Translations under genes and position numbers: made by a program | Assembly: GCF_045999315.1 (NCBI RefSeq) | Contig: NZ_CP174607.1 | Location: forward strand, 3,472,001-3,536,000 | From: Peredibacter sp045999315 | GTDB taxonomy: Bacteria; Bdellovibrionota; Bacteriovoracia; Bacteriovoracales; Bacteriovoracaceae | Direction of reading: 5' to 3' | DNA length: 64,000 nucleotides | Shown here: piece by piece, positions 7,716 to 16,370 of the stretch | Position numbering within the stretch: the first letter of the stretch is position 1 | How the letters are laid out: each line of letters starts with the position of its first letter | Notes under the pieces: generated by a model | The model's input: the letters and a program-made list of their open reading frames with translations, nothing else | The model's database searches: none | What the model was told of the DNA's origin: nothing

Positions 7716-8819
7716 TTAGATAAAGAATTTAGTAATAAGAAGCGTGATATTTTCCGGAGAAGTTCCGTTCTTTTCAGCGGCCTTTTCCATTACGGCCGAA
7801 AATTTTGAAAGATCACCGTGACGAGCTTCATCCACGGCCTTTTCAATGGCACGGAAATCACTACCAATGATTTCAGAAGCGTAAGCATTAGTGTCTTCAG
7901 AAGTCAGAGCACGTTTAGCTGAGTACTTTCTGAAATGATTGGCGGCCTTCGCAATTTTTAGAGAACGATCAGCGGAAAGACCGAACTTCCCCTTCACTTG
8001 TTTGGCCATTTCCATTACGAGATACTGTTCAGCAACGGCCTGTCTCTTCATCGTATCTTTATTTGTTAATGAAGATTCAGAGAAAAGGACTTTGCCGTCT
8101 GCCACTAGACCCTTACGAGTGGATTTAGGCATTTTGATTTTTGTGTAATCAATAATATCGTTATGGGCCATCGAGATCAGGTTCGCATAGCCTTTAAGTT
8201 TTTTCGATTTCCCGATTGAGAAAGCGTCCCACTCACCGTCTGAATACCCGATGTCGTATCCATCAGAATATCCTATATCATATCCATCGCTTTCACCGTC
8301 CGAATATCCAATGTCATACCCATCGTACTTACCGTCATCGTACCCACGGTAGTAATGGGAGTACTGACTCGTATTTTCTCCGGCACTATAACCACGATCG
8401 TATTCTGATTCATATTTTGCGTCATCACCATCGCCATAACCATCATCATAACCACGATCATAGCCGTCAGCATCGCCGTCTAATTTTCCTTGAGTGTAAC
8501 CAGTGCTATAGGCACTTGGACTGGTTTCGTTATAACCAACTTTGTACCCGTTGTTATAACCTAGAGTGTAACCAACTTTACCACCGTCAACTTTCCCTTC
8601 GTTATAACCAGCAGATTCAAAATAGGCCTTAGCACGTTCATAACCGGCGGCGTCTCCGTCGGCCTGACCGTCATCATATCCGACTTCGTAACCTTCGGTC
8701 TTGCCTTGAGCGCGCCCTTCTTGAAAGCCTTCGTTATATCTATTTTTCGGACTTTCTCCGCAAGAAACCATCAACACTAAAAGTGAGAGAGGCAGTAGTT
8801 GAGTGATTAGTTTTTTCAT
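7716..8819 (-). CDS. Gly-X3 (GYxxGYxDG) repeat lipoprotein, paralogue 1
   Basis: A 367-residue protein with a lipoprotein signal (LVLMVSC). Residues about 28-205 are an almost uninterrupted array with Gly every fourth residue, mostly GYxxGYxDG and GYDIGYSDG, rich in Tyr and Asp/Glu. The same periodicity defines the deca-GX3 motif of Yae1-type proteins, but this array is much longer. The C-terminal ~165 residues form a helical, Lys-rich domain (around KLKGYANLISMAHND to ITKFFI) that is closely conserved in the paralogue at 8873-9985. No catalytic motif is visible. Export to the envelope is well supported, function is unknown, and an adhesive, structural or cation-binding role is inference. It lies downstream of the paralogue with a terminator between. 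Confidence 0.8.
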   Translation of the reverse strand: MKKLITQLLPLSLLVLMVSCGESPKNRYNEGFQEGRAQGKTEGYEVGYDDGQADGDAAGYERAKAYFESAGYNEGKVDGGKVGYTLGYNNGYKVGYNETSPSAYSTGYTQGKLDGDADGYDRGYDDGYGDGDDAKYESEYDRGYSAGENTSQYSHYYRGYDDGKYDGYDIGYSDGESDGYDIGYSDGYDIGYSDGEWDAFSIGKSKKLKGYANLISMAHNDIIDYTKIKMPKSTRKGLVADGKVLFSESSLTNKDTMKRQAVAEQYLVMEMAKQVKGKFGLSADRSLKIAKAANHFRKYSAKRALTSEDTNAYASEIIGSDFRAIEKAVDEARHGDLSKFSAVMEKAAEKNGTSPENITLLITKFFI

Positions 8820-8830
8820 TTTTTTGATCC

Positions 8831-8858
8831 AAAAAAAAGGGCCGCCCGAAGGCGACCC
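8831..8858 (-). terminator. Rho-independent terminator between the two Gly-X3 lipoprotein genes
   Basis: On the minus strand, GGGTCGCC-TTCG-GGCGGCCC (one wobble) followed by eight T. It terminates the 8873-9985 gene 15 bp after its stop. Confidence 0.9.
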
Positions 8859-8872
8859 GTGTTTAGTTGTTA

Positions 8873-9985
8873 TTAGATGAAGAGCTTAGTTACGATTTCT
8901 GCCATTTTTTCTGGAGAAGTTTCGTTTTTAGCAGCGGCCTTCTCGATGACAGAGTTAAAGCCAGCTAGGTCTCCCTTCATGCCACTCTCGTAAGCTTTAG
9001 TGATCTGAGCGAAGTTAGAACCCATGATCTCTGTAGCATAAGCGTTAGTATCTTCAGCAGTCAGAGCGCGCTTAGAAGAATACTTTCTGAAGTGGTTAGC
9101 AGCTTTTGCAACTTTTAGAGAACGTTCAGCTGATAGACCAAATTTCCCTTTAACTTGTTTTGCCATCTCTACTACAAGGTACTGTTCTACGGCAGCAGCA
9201 CGCTTTAAAGTATCTTTGTTCGTTACTGAAGTTTCAGAGAACAACAGTTTACCGTTAGCAACTAGACCACGCTTCGTTTGTTTCGGGGTCGCGATCTTTG
9301 AGTAATCAATGACATCGTTATGGAACATCGACAGAACGTTAGCATACCCTTTTAGCTTCTGTGTTTTGCCAACTGATAGTCCGTAGTAACCATCGTCGTA
9401 ACCCATATCGTAACCATCGCTGAAACCAATATCATAACCGTCATTTGCACCATCATCGTAACCTAGCTCATAACCATCGGCCTCGCCGTCCGCATATCCG
9501 TTGTTATAAGCAGTGGTTTGAGCAGCTGATTGTCCAGCGGCGTAGCCAGAGTTATAGGCACCACTTCCACCAGCGTCCCAACCATCATCGTAACCGTGGT
9601 CATATCCACGATCATATCCATCAGCATCACCGTCAGTATAACCAACATTGTAACCAGTATTGTAACCTTCAGTTTTACCGTCTTGTTTACCTACGTTGTA
9701 ACCTTGGCTGTAACCAAGATTTGTTCCTTCGATTTTACCGTCTTCAAAACCTTTTAAGTAATCAGCAGACGCGAAGTAAGCTTTAGCGCGCTCATATCCA
9801 GCGGCGTCCCCGTCAGCATAACCATCGTCGTAACCGATGTCATAACCTTCTTGATATCCTTGGGACTTACCATCAGCGAGACCCTGGGCATATTTATCAT
9901 CACCATCACCGCTGTCGTTACATGCAACAGACAGTCCTAGAAGCGAGAGAGTTGCTAGAGTCGCTAATCCCTTCTGTAGTTTCAT
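8873..9985 (-). CDS. Gly-X3 (GYxxGYxDG) repeat lipoprotein, paralogue 2
   Basis: A 370-residue lipoprotein from ATG 9985, chosen because AAGGGGAAGGG lies directly upstream and the sequence then starts MKLQKG with a proper lipobox (LSVAC). An upstream ATG at 10021 would put that ribosome binding site inside the coding region. The central ~180 residues repeat Gly at every fourth position (GYNTGYNVGYTDGDADG type); the C-terminal helical domain matches the 7716-8819 protein nearly residue for residue over long stretches, so the pair arose by tandem duplication while the repeat array diverged in length and phase. Function is unknown. A strong terminator follows, so each copy is probably its own transcription unit. 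Confidence 0.82.
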   Translation of the reverse strand: MKLQKGLATLATLSLLGLSVACNDSGDGDDKYAQGLADGKSQGYQEGYDIGYDDGYADGDAAGYERAKAYFASADYLKGFEDGKIEGTNLGYSQGYNVGKQDGKTEGYNTGYNVGYTDGDADGYDRGYDHGYDDGWDAGGSGAYNSGYAAGQSAAQTTAYNNGYADGEADGYELGYDDGANDGYDIGFSDGYDMGYDDGYYGLSVGKTQKLKGYANVLSMFHNDVIDYSKIATPKQTKRGLVANGKLLFSETSVTNKDTLKRAAAVEQYLVVEMAKQVKGKFGLSAERSLKVAKAANHFRKYSSKRALTAEDTNAYATEIMGSNFAQITKAYESGMKGDLAGFNSVIEKAAAKNETSPEKMAEIVTKLFI

Positions 9986-10048
9986 TTTCCCTTCCCCTTT
10001 TAAAATGCGAATAAAGCGCACCTATGTTTAAGAAACTTAAACATCTCG

Positions 10049-10216
10049 ATGAGCTTCCTGCTTATGAGTGTATGTAAAATACCTAAGCAAGATGCTTGCC
10101 AACTTTTTTGGGATCAGTATGACTCTGAAACTATATCATTGACGCCGCGCAAGATGCGCTCTGGCCCCTCTGAAAGAGACACCTTGGCACTGATGTTTGA
10201 GGCCGTTAGAAAATGA
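10049..10216 (+). CDS. Possible small protein (55 aa), weakly supported
   Basis: An open frame of 55 codons from ATG 10049 (or 50 from ATG 10064) to TGA 10214-10216, in a 245-bp gap otherwise without genes. The translation starts MSFLLMSVCK and ends LALMFEAVRK. There is no good ribosome binding site before either ATG and I recognise no family. It could be a short real gene or a decayed remnant; the rest of the gap holds only the terminator at 10207-10239 and the upstream region of the 9985 gene. Confidence 0.22.
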   Translation: MSFLLMSVCKIPKQDACQLFWDQYDSETISLTPRKMRSGPSERDTLALMFEAVRK

Positions 10217-10239
10217 AAGGCCACTCAGACAGAGTGGCC
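10207..10239 (-). terminator. Terminator of the subtilase operon
   Basis: Perfect seven-pair stem GGCCACT/AGTGGCC at 10219-10239 with a 7-nt loop. On the minus strand it is followed by TTTCATTTTC. It lies 28 bp beyond the subtilase stop codon. Confidence 0.75.
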
Positions 10240-10266
10240 CCAGCAAAGATGTTATCTATATAATGA

Positions 10267-13158
10267 TCAATTCATTTCGTAGTTTCTAATCACCCAGGTG
10301 TTGTCTTCCAAGCAAAGGAACACAAACTCATGGGTTCCACTTCGCTCAGAATAAACCGGATTTAAGGCCTTACAGTTTGATGGAACAACGATTGAGTTTC
10401 TAACACTGGCCACTAACTCTCCGTTTTGTTCTTCAAAAAGATAAATCCTATTTCCAGTCATGGCCGTTGAGTCCACATAAAGGGCCGGACTTAAAACTCC
10501 ATTACGTTTATAGGTCACCGGGAAATACATTTCCGACAAAAATTTCTGCGATAAGAAACTGTAACGGAGCTTTGGACGTGTCGTTCGCTTCGACATATTT
10601 CCTGTTGTCACAGCAATCAGCTCTTCACGGCTTTGGAAAACAGTAAAACGGTTCTGACCTTTTTCAAAACTAGCAATGTGGCCCGCCACTAAATCCGTTT
10701 CTGTTTCATGTTTAAAAATGAATTCATTCACCTGGGATTCACCACGAGTCGCCACAAGCTTGGCACGTGTGCGGTCATAGATGTTGAAGAACACCTCACC
10801 ATTCACCGTCAAACCGTTCGCATCAACAGTCAGAAGTGGATCTACAGATTCTGGTTCCAGCACAAGTTGTGGTAATTTTTTTCCGTGAGTATTCGCTCCC
10901 ACCTGGAACGAATGAATAAAGAGCTGACGTTTTGTTCCGAGCCCTACAGACACCAATGCTCTTAGCTGACCTTTTTCCGCATCAGTCTTCGACGTCGGCA
11001 TAATCTGCTCTACTTCTACCGTCTCAAACCACTTACTCTTGAGTTCCGCTTTAAGCCCCTCTTCCCACACATTCGTGGTCAGAGCGCGTACTCTTAAAGT
11101 CGAATCATTCATCGGCTCAAGATAATAAAGACGATTCTTACGAGTCGTATCCTGTCTGTCCCAAGAAGTGAGAACCTGATCAACCACGGGCAACTGACCT
11201 TCCGTAAAGAAGGCCGGTACCATGATCACTCCAAGAGTTGGATGATTCATCTTAATGAAGGAAAGATCATTCATGCTCGCTAAAAACAGATCAAGACTCA
11301 GCTTCACGTCCTGGAAGCCGGGCCATAGAGGTTTTAATTCTTCGTTATAGAACGAGAACACGAAAAAACGTTTCCCATCTTTTTCTGCAAGTGTGTGAAC
11401 AAGATAGTCTTCTTTACCATCCAGATTCATATCCACACGGATGAAATTCACCAGATTTAAGGCATCCGAAACCAAGATCAAATTTGGTGCTTGAATATAT
11501 TTATCGCCTTTGCGACTAAAAAGTGTCAGCTCAAGTTTCTTCGTATCACCAGAAAGAATTCGTCGCATGAAGAACTCATGCTTATCTGACTGAACAACTG
11601 ATTCAACCGTTGAAAGAAGTGAGGTGATCTCACCATTGCGGACCCCTCCCACAGGAAGTGGTCTATCGAGATAAGCAAACGTGCTTTTCCTAAACTTCGC
11701 TTCCTGGGTCACATCACGAGCGACCGGAATTTCATTTAAGTAAGAACGCCTCTCACCGTTGGTCTCAATCGTAATTTTAATATCGACACTGCTTTCAAGT
11801 GAGAAGTCATTAAGCTTCACATTGAAAAGGAGATCTTTAAATTCACCCTGACGAAGACCCGGAATGGTTTGGGCCTCTGAATCAATTGAAATTGATTTTG
11901 AAAGACTCTCGACTTTTACCAGCACTTCGTCACTTAAAACTCCAAAGTTACGAACCGGAATCGTGACTTTCGTTTCAGCACTTCCGTTACGAAAAGTAAT
12001 CTGACGAACACGCTTTAAAACCGGGCGCACCACAGGAGATGCGATCTCTTGGTTTACGATGTCCCAAGTAATATCACCACCGCCAGTGTATTTTTTCTTA
12101 TCAGGATTTGGTTGTGCTTGATAGATCCGAGCGAAGACTTCATCAATCTTGATGTCTTTATTACGGGCCTTGAGCGCGGCCACAAGACCAGCAACAAAAG
12201 GAGCGGCCTGAGAAGTTCCCGAACGAAGCTCGTATCCCGGAACTGCAAAAAAATCTGGTTCTAAGAAAAGAGGATTTAATCCAAGGATGCTCTCTCCCGG
12301 TGCCACACCGTCAACGTGTCCACCGTAGTTTGAGAATCCGGCATAATCACCATTAATTGTTGAGGCCGCAATGCAAACAACACCATCATAAGCACACGGA
12401 AAAAGTGGCTCAGCTGAGTTATTATTACCGGCCGCTGCTACGATCACCACTCCTTGAGAAAGAGCATATGTTACAGCATCACGCAAAGTCTTGGTTTCCA
12501 TCGAACGGGGCCATCCGAGACTCATGTTGATGACATCTGCGCCATTATCCACAGCATAGATGATCCCTCGTGCGAAAGATTCTGCACTCGACACCTGAGA
12601 GTCTGAGTCAGAGTCCTTCATCACCTTCACTGGCATAATCAGAGCGTTTGGAACAACTCCAACCATACCTATGCCATTGTTAGCGGCAGCGATGATCCCC
12701 GCAATATGAGTACCGTGTCCATCAATGTCACTTGGATCCTTGGCCTCATCAGAGTCAATCGCCTCCGTGAAGTTCCATCCGTGGCAGTCACCCGGTAGCT
12801 TATTCCCATCATTATCTACCTTTGGATCTTTTCCGCATTCTGCTTCGTTCTTCCAAAGGTTTCCTTGAAGTTCTGGATGCGTGAGATCCACTCCAGAGTC
12901 CAGAACGGCAACGATTGGACGATTGCTGGATTGATGATGAACCAGCGATCTGTAACCAATGTCCTTATTGGCCACTCCTTGCATCGGCAAATTGTGAATA
13001 TCGTCTTTTTCACGAATCAGGGTCTGACCCTGGTTCAAAAGGGCCCATTGATAAGAGAAGAGTTCGTCTTCAACCAGACGCTCTGATTTTTCTACCGGGA
13101 TGATCACCGCTTGAGCGGCAGTCGTCATGAGGAGGAAGGCGTATAATAGCTTTTTCAT
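10267..13158 (-). CDS. Secreted subtilisin-family (S8) serine protease with long C-terminal region
   Basis: A 963-residue exported protease. The signal peptide MKKLLYAFLLMTTAAQA is followed by a short propeptide-like region and an S8 catalytic domain with the full triad: Asp87 (AVLDSGVD), His148 (DGHGTHIAG) and Ser316 (SGTSQAAPF), plus the oxyanion Asn245 in AAAGNNN. After about residue 380 come ~580 residues of beta-rich sequence. This includes a stretch like a CARDB or other immunoglobulin-like domain (FGVLSDEVLVKVE) and a region with MNLDGKEDYLVH resembling FG-GAP/VCBS repeats. It likely degrades protein outside the cytoplasm; in a predator it could act on prey, which is inference. It starts 1 bp after the stop of the 1021-residue secreted protein, so the two are translated as an operon. 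Confidence 0.92.
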   Translation of the reverse strand: MKKLLYAFLLMTTAAQAVIIPVEKSERLVEDELFSYQWALLNQGQTLIREKDDIHNLPMQGVANKDIGYRSLVHHQSSNRPIVAVLDSGVDLTHPELQGNLWKNEAECGKDPKVDNDGNKLPGDCHGWNFTEAIDSDEAKDPSDIDGHGTHIAGIIAAANNGIGMVGVVPNALIMPVKVMKDSDSDSQVSSAESFARGIIYAVDNGADVINMSLGWPRSMETKTLRDAVTYALSQGVVIVAAAGNNNSAEPLFPCAYDGVVCIAASTINGDYAGFSNYGGHVDGVAPGESILGLNPLFLEPDFFAVPGYELRSGTSQAAPFVAGLVAALKARNKDIKIDEVFARIYQAQPNPDKKKYTGGGDITWDIVNQEIASPVVRPVLKRVRQITFRNGSAETKVTIPVRNFGVLSDEVLVKVESLSKSISIDSEAQTIPGLRQGEFKDLLFNVKLNDFSLESSVDIKITIETNGERRSYLNEIPVARDVTQEAKFRKSTFAYLDRPLPVGGVRNGEITSLLSTVESVVQSDKHEFFMRRILSGDTKKLELTLFSRKGDKYIQAPNLILVSDALNLVNFIRVDMNLDGKEDYLVHTLAEKDGKRFFVFSFYNEELKPLWPGFQDVKLSLDLFLASMNDLSFIKMNHPTLGVIMVPAFFTEGQLPVVDQVLTSWDRQDTTRKNRLYYLEPMNDSTLRVRALTTNVWEEGLKAELKSKWFETVEVEQIMPTSKTDAEKGQLRALVSVGLGTKRQLFIHSFQVGANTHGKKLPQLVLEPESVDPLLTVDANGLTVNGEVFFNIYDRTRAKLVATRGESQVNEFIFKHETETDLVAGHIASFEKGQNRFTVFQSREELIAVTTGNMSKRTTRPKLRYSFLSQKFLSEMYFPVTYKRNGVLSPALYVDSTAMTGNRIYLFEEQNGELVASVRNSIVVPSNCKALNPVYSERSGTHEFVFLCLEDNTWVIRNYEMN

Positions 13159-13159
13159 A

Positions 13160-16100
13160 TTAGATCAACCTCGTCATCATCCAGTAGATGAAGAATTCAC
13201 CTTCAATCATCTCAGACTGGCGTTGTACCTGAACCACTGGGCCCAGAATATTTGAAGAACCAAATTCTCCTAGAGAGTTCGAAACAATGGCCTTATCACC
13301 ATCCTCGTCCCCTTCACGGAATCCATCGATTCTCGAATTCATATAGATGTTCTCTTCGCCACCCATGAGGGCAATCATCCCTTTGAGGTTCACTTTCAGT
13401 TCTGCCTGAGAAAGGGCCTTAAGAAGATATTTGTTGGCCTTGACCGAATCACCCTTCTCTTCATACTTTTTGAAACGAGCGAGGAAGCGGATGAACTTAT
13501 CCACACCCGTATCAGCGTCTTCAACGCTAGCAGGATTAATCATAAGATTTTTCTGCTGCATATTTTCGCGGAAGATCTGTCTAATCTCTTCGTCTTTCAT
13601 TGAAAGAAGCGTTTCGATACCGTTCTTATAGAAGAAGATATTGAGAGAAATGTTGTACATAAAAATTCGACGAGTATCATTCAACACCGGAGCGTTGAAG
13701 AAATCGAAACGGTAACGCTGTTTCATATCGTCGAGAATTTTCTCGGCCTTCTTACGATCAATGCTCCAACCGTTATAGATGCGAGAGAGCTTCACAAACG
13801 GCTCAATCTTCTTACCCGTTTGAGTCAGCTCCTCATCGAGAGTGAGGTAACGTGTTTCACCGGACCCCTTATAAGAGTAACCAGGGTTGCTACCACCTTC
13901 AGACAGACCTGCCTTTCTTTCGAAAATCAAGTTCACCCAGTGAGAGATCAACTGGTTCACATAGGCCTGATAGTTTCTCCCTTTTGTAATACCGTGGTAC
14001 TGACGACGGAAGTAGCGCTCATCTCCCTTAGGGTTTGTCACAGTGATATCAGTTGAAGAGTTCAGCCACTGCCATTGCCAGAAGAAGAGTTTCAACTGCG
14101 GTGAGCTTTCTTTAAAATTATGCTTTAAAATGAAAGGCCTGCCCTTCTCGTCTTCTTCAATGTCTCTTGTTGATGAAGACACAATCGCACGACGAAGAAG
14201 TGAAGCGTTCTTAAGAACATCAGGGTTCTTAGGATTTAGATTCAATTGATAAAACTTCACACGAGCATGGCCCGCAGACTTCTTATAACTCACATCGAGC
14301 ACAGGAATAAGCGAATCAAGAGTGAAGTTAAGTCCAAATGAACCAACATTTCCTAGATCTCGATAGATTTGGAAAGTATCGGCCGATTTACGGTGAACGT
14401 GGAAACGAGACACCACCTGATGTCCTGGAGAAAGGGCAACTGAGGCCGTGATGAATTTCTCATAACCCGCACCTACCTTGGCCCCGGCATATGTGGCGAG
14501 TGAATCTGTGATAAGAATGGATTCACCGACATCCATTGAATCTTTAAAGGGCTTCAAGGCCTCTTCGATCTTGGCCACGCGAGTTTCCTCTGAGGCATTT
14601 GGATCGAGGGCAATCGTGGCTGCATTGTGAAGCTTCTGACCGTAGTCGCGCTTCACTAGCGGGATCATGATGTTCTTAAAAGGATACTTAAGAGACTTCT
14701 GAATACTTGTTACGGGACGAAGGTGAGCATAGGTTCTCATCATCAGAGCTTCACCGCTGGCATAAGCAGTAAGCGGAGTGGGCAGACCCATCACACCTAC
14801 GAAACCACCGGCCCCGACTGCCACTCCTACCGTGTCCACAAGTTGAACCAGATTATCAGTACCGAGATATGTACCCGTCACTAAATTTCGAGAAAGAATC
14901 AGCTGACCACGGAACGTTGGGAATATCCAACTTTTGAGTGGAAGCTCTTGAGGTTGAGACTTACCAACTGAATCAGCAATCACTTTATTGACTTCTTCCT
15001 GAAACTTCTCATTATTAATTTTTTGAATATCAGTTCCCAGGAATGGGATTTGGTTTATCTGCGCCACCACTAAATCAAGAAGTGTTGAAATCCCACGAGA
15101 CTTAAGAAACGAGCGCATCTCTGAATCGGCAAGTGGTGAATCAGGATCACCGTAAGCAAAACGGCTGGCGTATCCCGGCCAGTTTTGTTGAGTGAGCTTC
15201 CCGTTTACCAGTTCGACCCCATTAGAAATATTTGAATCCACTTTAAGTTCGTCTGCGTCCACTTTAAAAAGCTTCATCGCCGAGTTACGACGAGAGATAA
15301 GCTTCTCCACCAAAATCATCTGAACTGCTTTAGGGATATGAGTTGAATCAACAATTTCTTTCCAGTCTTCACGAGTAAGTTTCTCGATACGACGTGAGAT
15401 CCAACGAGCATCGTCCCAAGTACATTGGAACTCAGGGAGCTGATCGTGAAAAAGAGCGATTCCATTACCGTCTTTCACCCCAACGTTCCAGCGAAGCATA
15501 TTCACACTTTCAGTCAGGTTCACAATGGAAAGAGGAACCGCCAGAGACGATAGAAGACGACGGCTTTGAATCATATCTGACGTCACACCAACTGCCAGGT
15601 TGTAGATGGTGTGGTTAGAATCCATGATCACCAGATCTTGAAGAAGAAGCTTATTATCTTCCAGCTCTTCAACAATCCAGTTTTTCGCAGCACCAGCAAA
15701 GGCCACATTTTCTAAGTAAGAACTAAAGCCTTTCTTATCAGACTCATTCTTAAATTTAAGGATGACTCTTGGAAGATATTTAATATCTGGGATCTGATAA
15801 CCGATTTTACGAAGAAGACTTTTCGCCAGAAGTACCGAGTGAACATTCTTAGAGAGCATCATGGTATAAAGCTTGCCGTCACCACTATTCGTGATGTTGA
15901 AGCGGAAGATCCCTGATGGTGACAGAACTGGTGAATGATAATTCACTTCGTCCATATCAATCACAGGATTTTTATCTTCAGGCAAGTCTTTAACAAAAAC
16001 ATCTTTCCAGAGATCCGAACTCTCCTCTGGATTTAAAGTTGAAATATCAAAGCGTCCCTTTGAGTCCTCACGAAGCTTGTGTACCTCGTCTGGCATCAAT

Positions 16101-16225
16101 AGCTTTCCATGGCGAGTGAGATCCACTGCCGGATCGTTCATGTAACGATCTGGAATGGTTCCCTTATCCTGAGCAAAGACCCAGGCCGACCATAAGAGAA
16201 CGAGGAGGAGCGCTAACCGCTTCAT
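13160..16225 (-). CDS. Large secreted protein of unknown function (1021 aa)
   Basis: A 1021-residue protein with a clear Sec signal (MKRLALLLVLLWSAWVFAQ). I recognise no family. Visible features are a Gly-rich hydrophobic patch around residues 470-490 (VGVAVGAGGFVGVMG), and many charged helices and beta segments compatible with a large periplasmic or surface protein. It is the first gene of the operon with the S8 protease (1-bp gap), so the two may act together, for instance as a protease partner or as a surface scaffold; that is inference. A promoter-like pair sits at 16253-16281. It is divergent from the 16371 gene. Confidence 0.85.
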   Translation of the reverse strand: MKRLALLLVLLWSAWVFAQDKGTIPDRYMNDPAVDLTRHGKLLMPDEVHKLREDSKGRFDISTLNPEESSDLWKDVFVKDLPEDKNPVIDMDEVNYHSPVLSPSGIFRFNITNSGDGKLYTMMLSKNVHSVLLAKSLLRKIGYQIPDIKYLPRVILKFKNESDKKGFSSYLENVAFAGAAKNWIVEELEDNKLLLQDLVIMDSNHTIYNLAVGVTSDMIQSRRLLSSLAVPLSIVNLTESVNMLRWNVGVKDGNGIALFHDQLPEFQCTWDDARWISRRIEKLTREDWKEIVDSTHIPKAVQMILVEKLISRRNSAMKLFKVDADELKVDSNISNGVELVNGKLTQQNWPGYASRFAYGDPDSPLADSEMRSFLKSRGISTLLDLVVAQINQIPFLGTDIQKINNEKFQEEVNKVIADSVGKSQPQELPLKSWIFPTFRGQLILSRNLVTGTYLGTDNLVQLVDTVGVAVGAGGFVGVMGLPTPLTAYASGEALMMRTYAHLRPVTSIQKSLKYPFKNIMIPLVKRDYGQKLHNAATIALDPNASEETRVAKIEEALKPFKDSMDVGESILITDSLATYAGAKVGAGYEKFITASVALSPGHQVVSRFHVHRKSADTFQIYRDLGNVGSFGLNFTLDSLIPVLDVSYKKSAGHARVKFYQLNLNPKNPDVLKNASLLRRAIVSSSTRDIEEDEKGRPFILKHNFKESSPQLKLFFWQWQWLNSSTDITVTNPKGDERYFRRQYHGITKGRNYQAYVNQLISHWVNLIFERKAGLSEGGSNPGYSYKGSGETRYLTLDEELTQTGKKIEPFVKLSRIYNGWSIDRKKAEKILDDMKQRYRFDFFNAPVLNDTRRIFMYNISLNIFFYKNGIETLLSMKDEEIRQIFRENMQQKNLMINPASVEDADTGVDKFIRFLARFKKYEEKGDSVKANKYLLKALSQAELKVNLKGMIALMGGEENIYMNSRIDGFREGDEDGDKAIVSNSLGEFGSSNILGPVVQVQRQSEMIEGEFFIYWMMTRLI

Positions 16226-16252
16226 AAGGTGTCCTTTAAAAAGATTAAGAGC

Positions 16253-16281
16253 AGTATAGGTTGGGCCCGGAAATGGTTGAA
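16253..16281 (-). promoter_or_regulatory. Probable promoter of the secreted protein/subtilase operon
   Basis: On the minus strand, TTCAAC (16281-16276) and TATACT (16258-16253) are separated by 17 bp, about 28 bp before the start codon at 16225. A 17-bp motif shared with the 55.4-kb intergenic region lies just upstream at 16307-16323. Confidence 0.45.
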
Positions 16282-16370
16282 GGTATGCTGTAAGAAGGAA
16301 AGGGCCGTCAAAAATTTAGACACTGTCGCCAGAATTCAAGAGTTTTAGTTGATTAACCGACAAGTGCGAT

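Noticed and set aside
8216..8632. 138-codon His/Arg-rich frame opposite the Gly-X3 lipoprotein
   Set aside because: A shadow of the repetitive GYD codons; the same type of frame appears opposite the paralogue.
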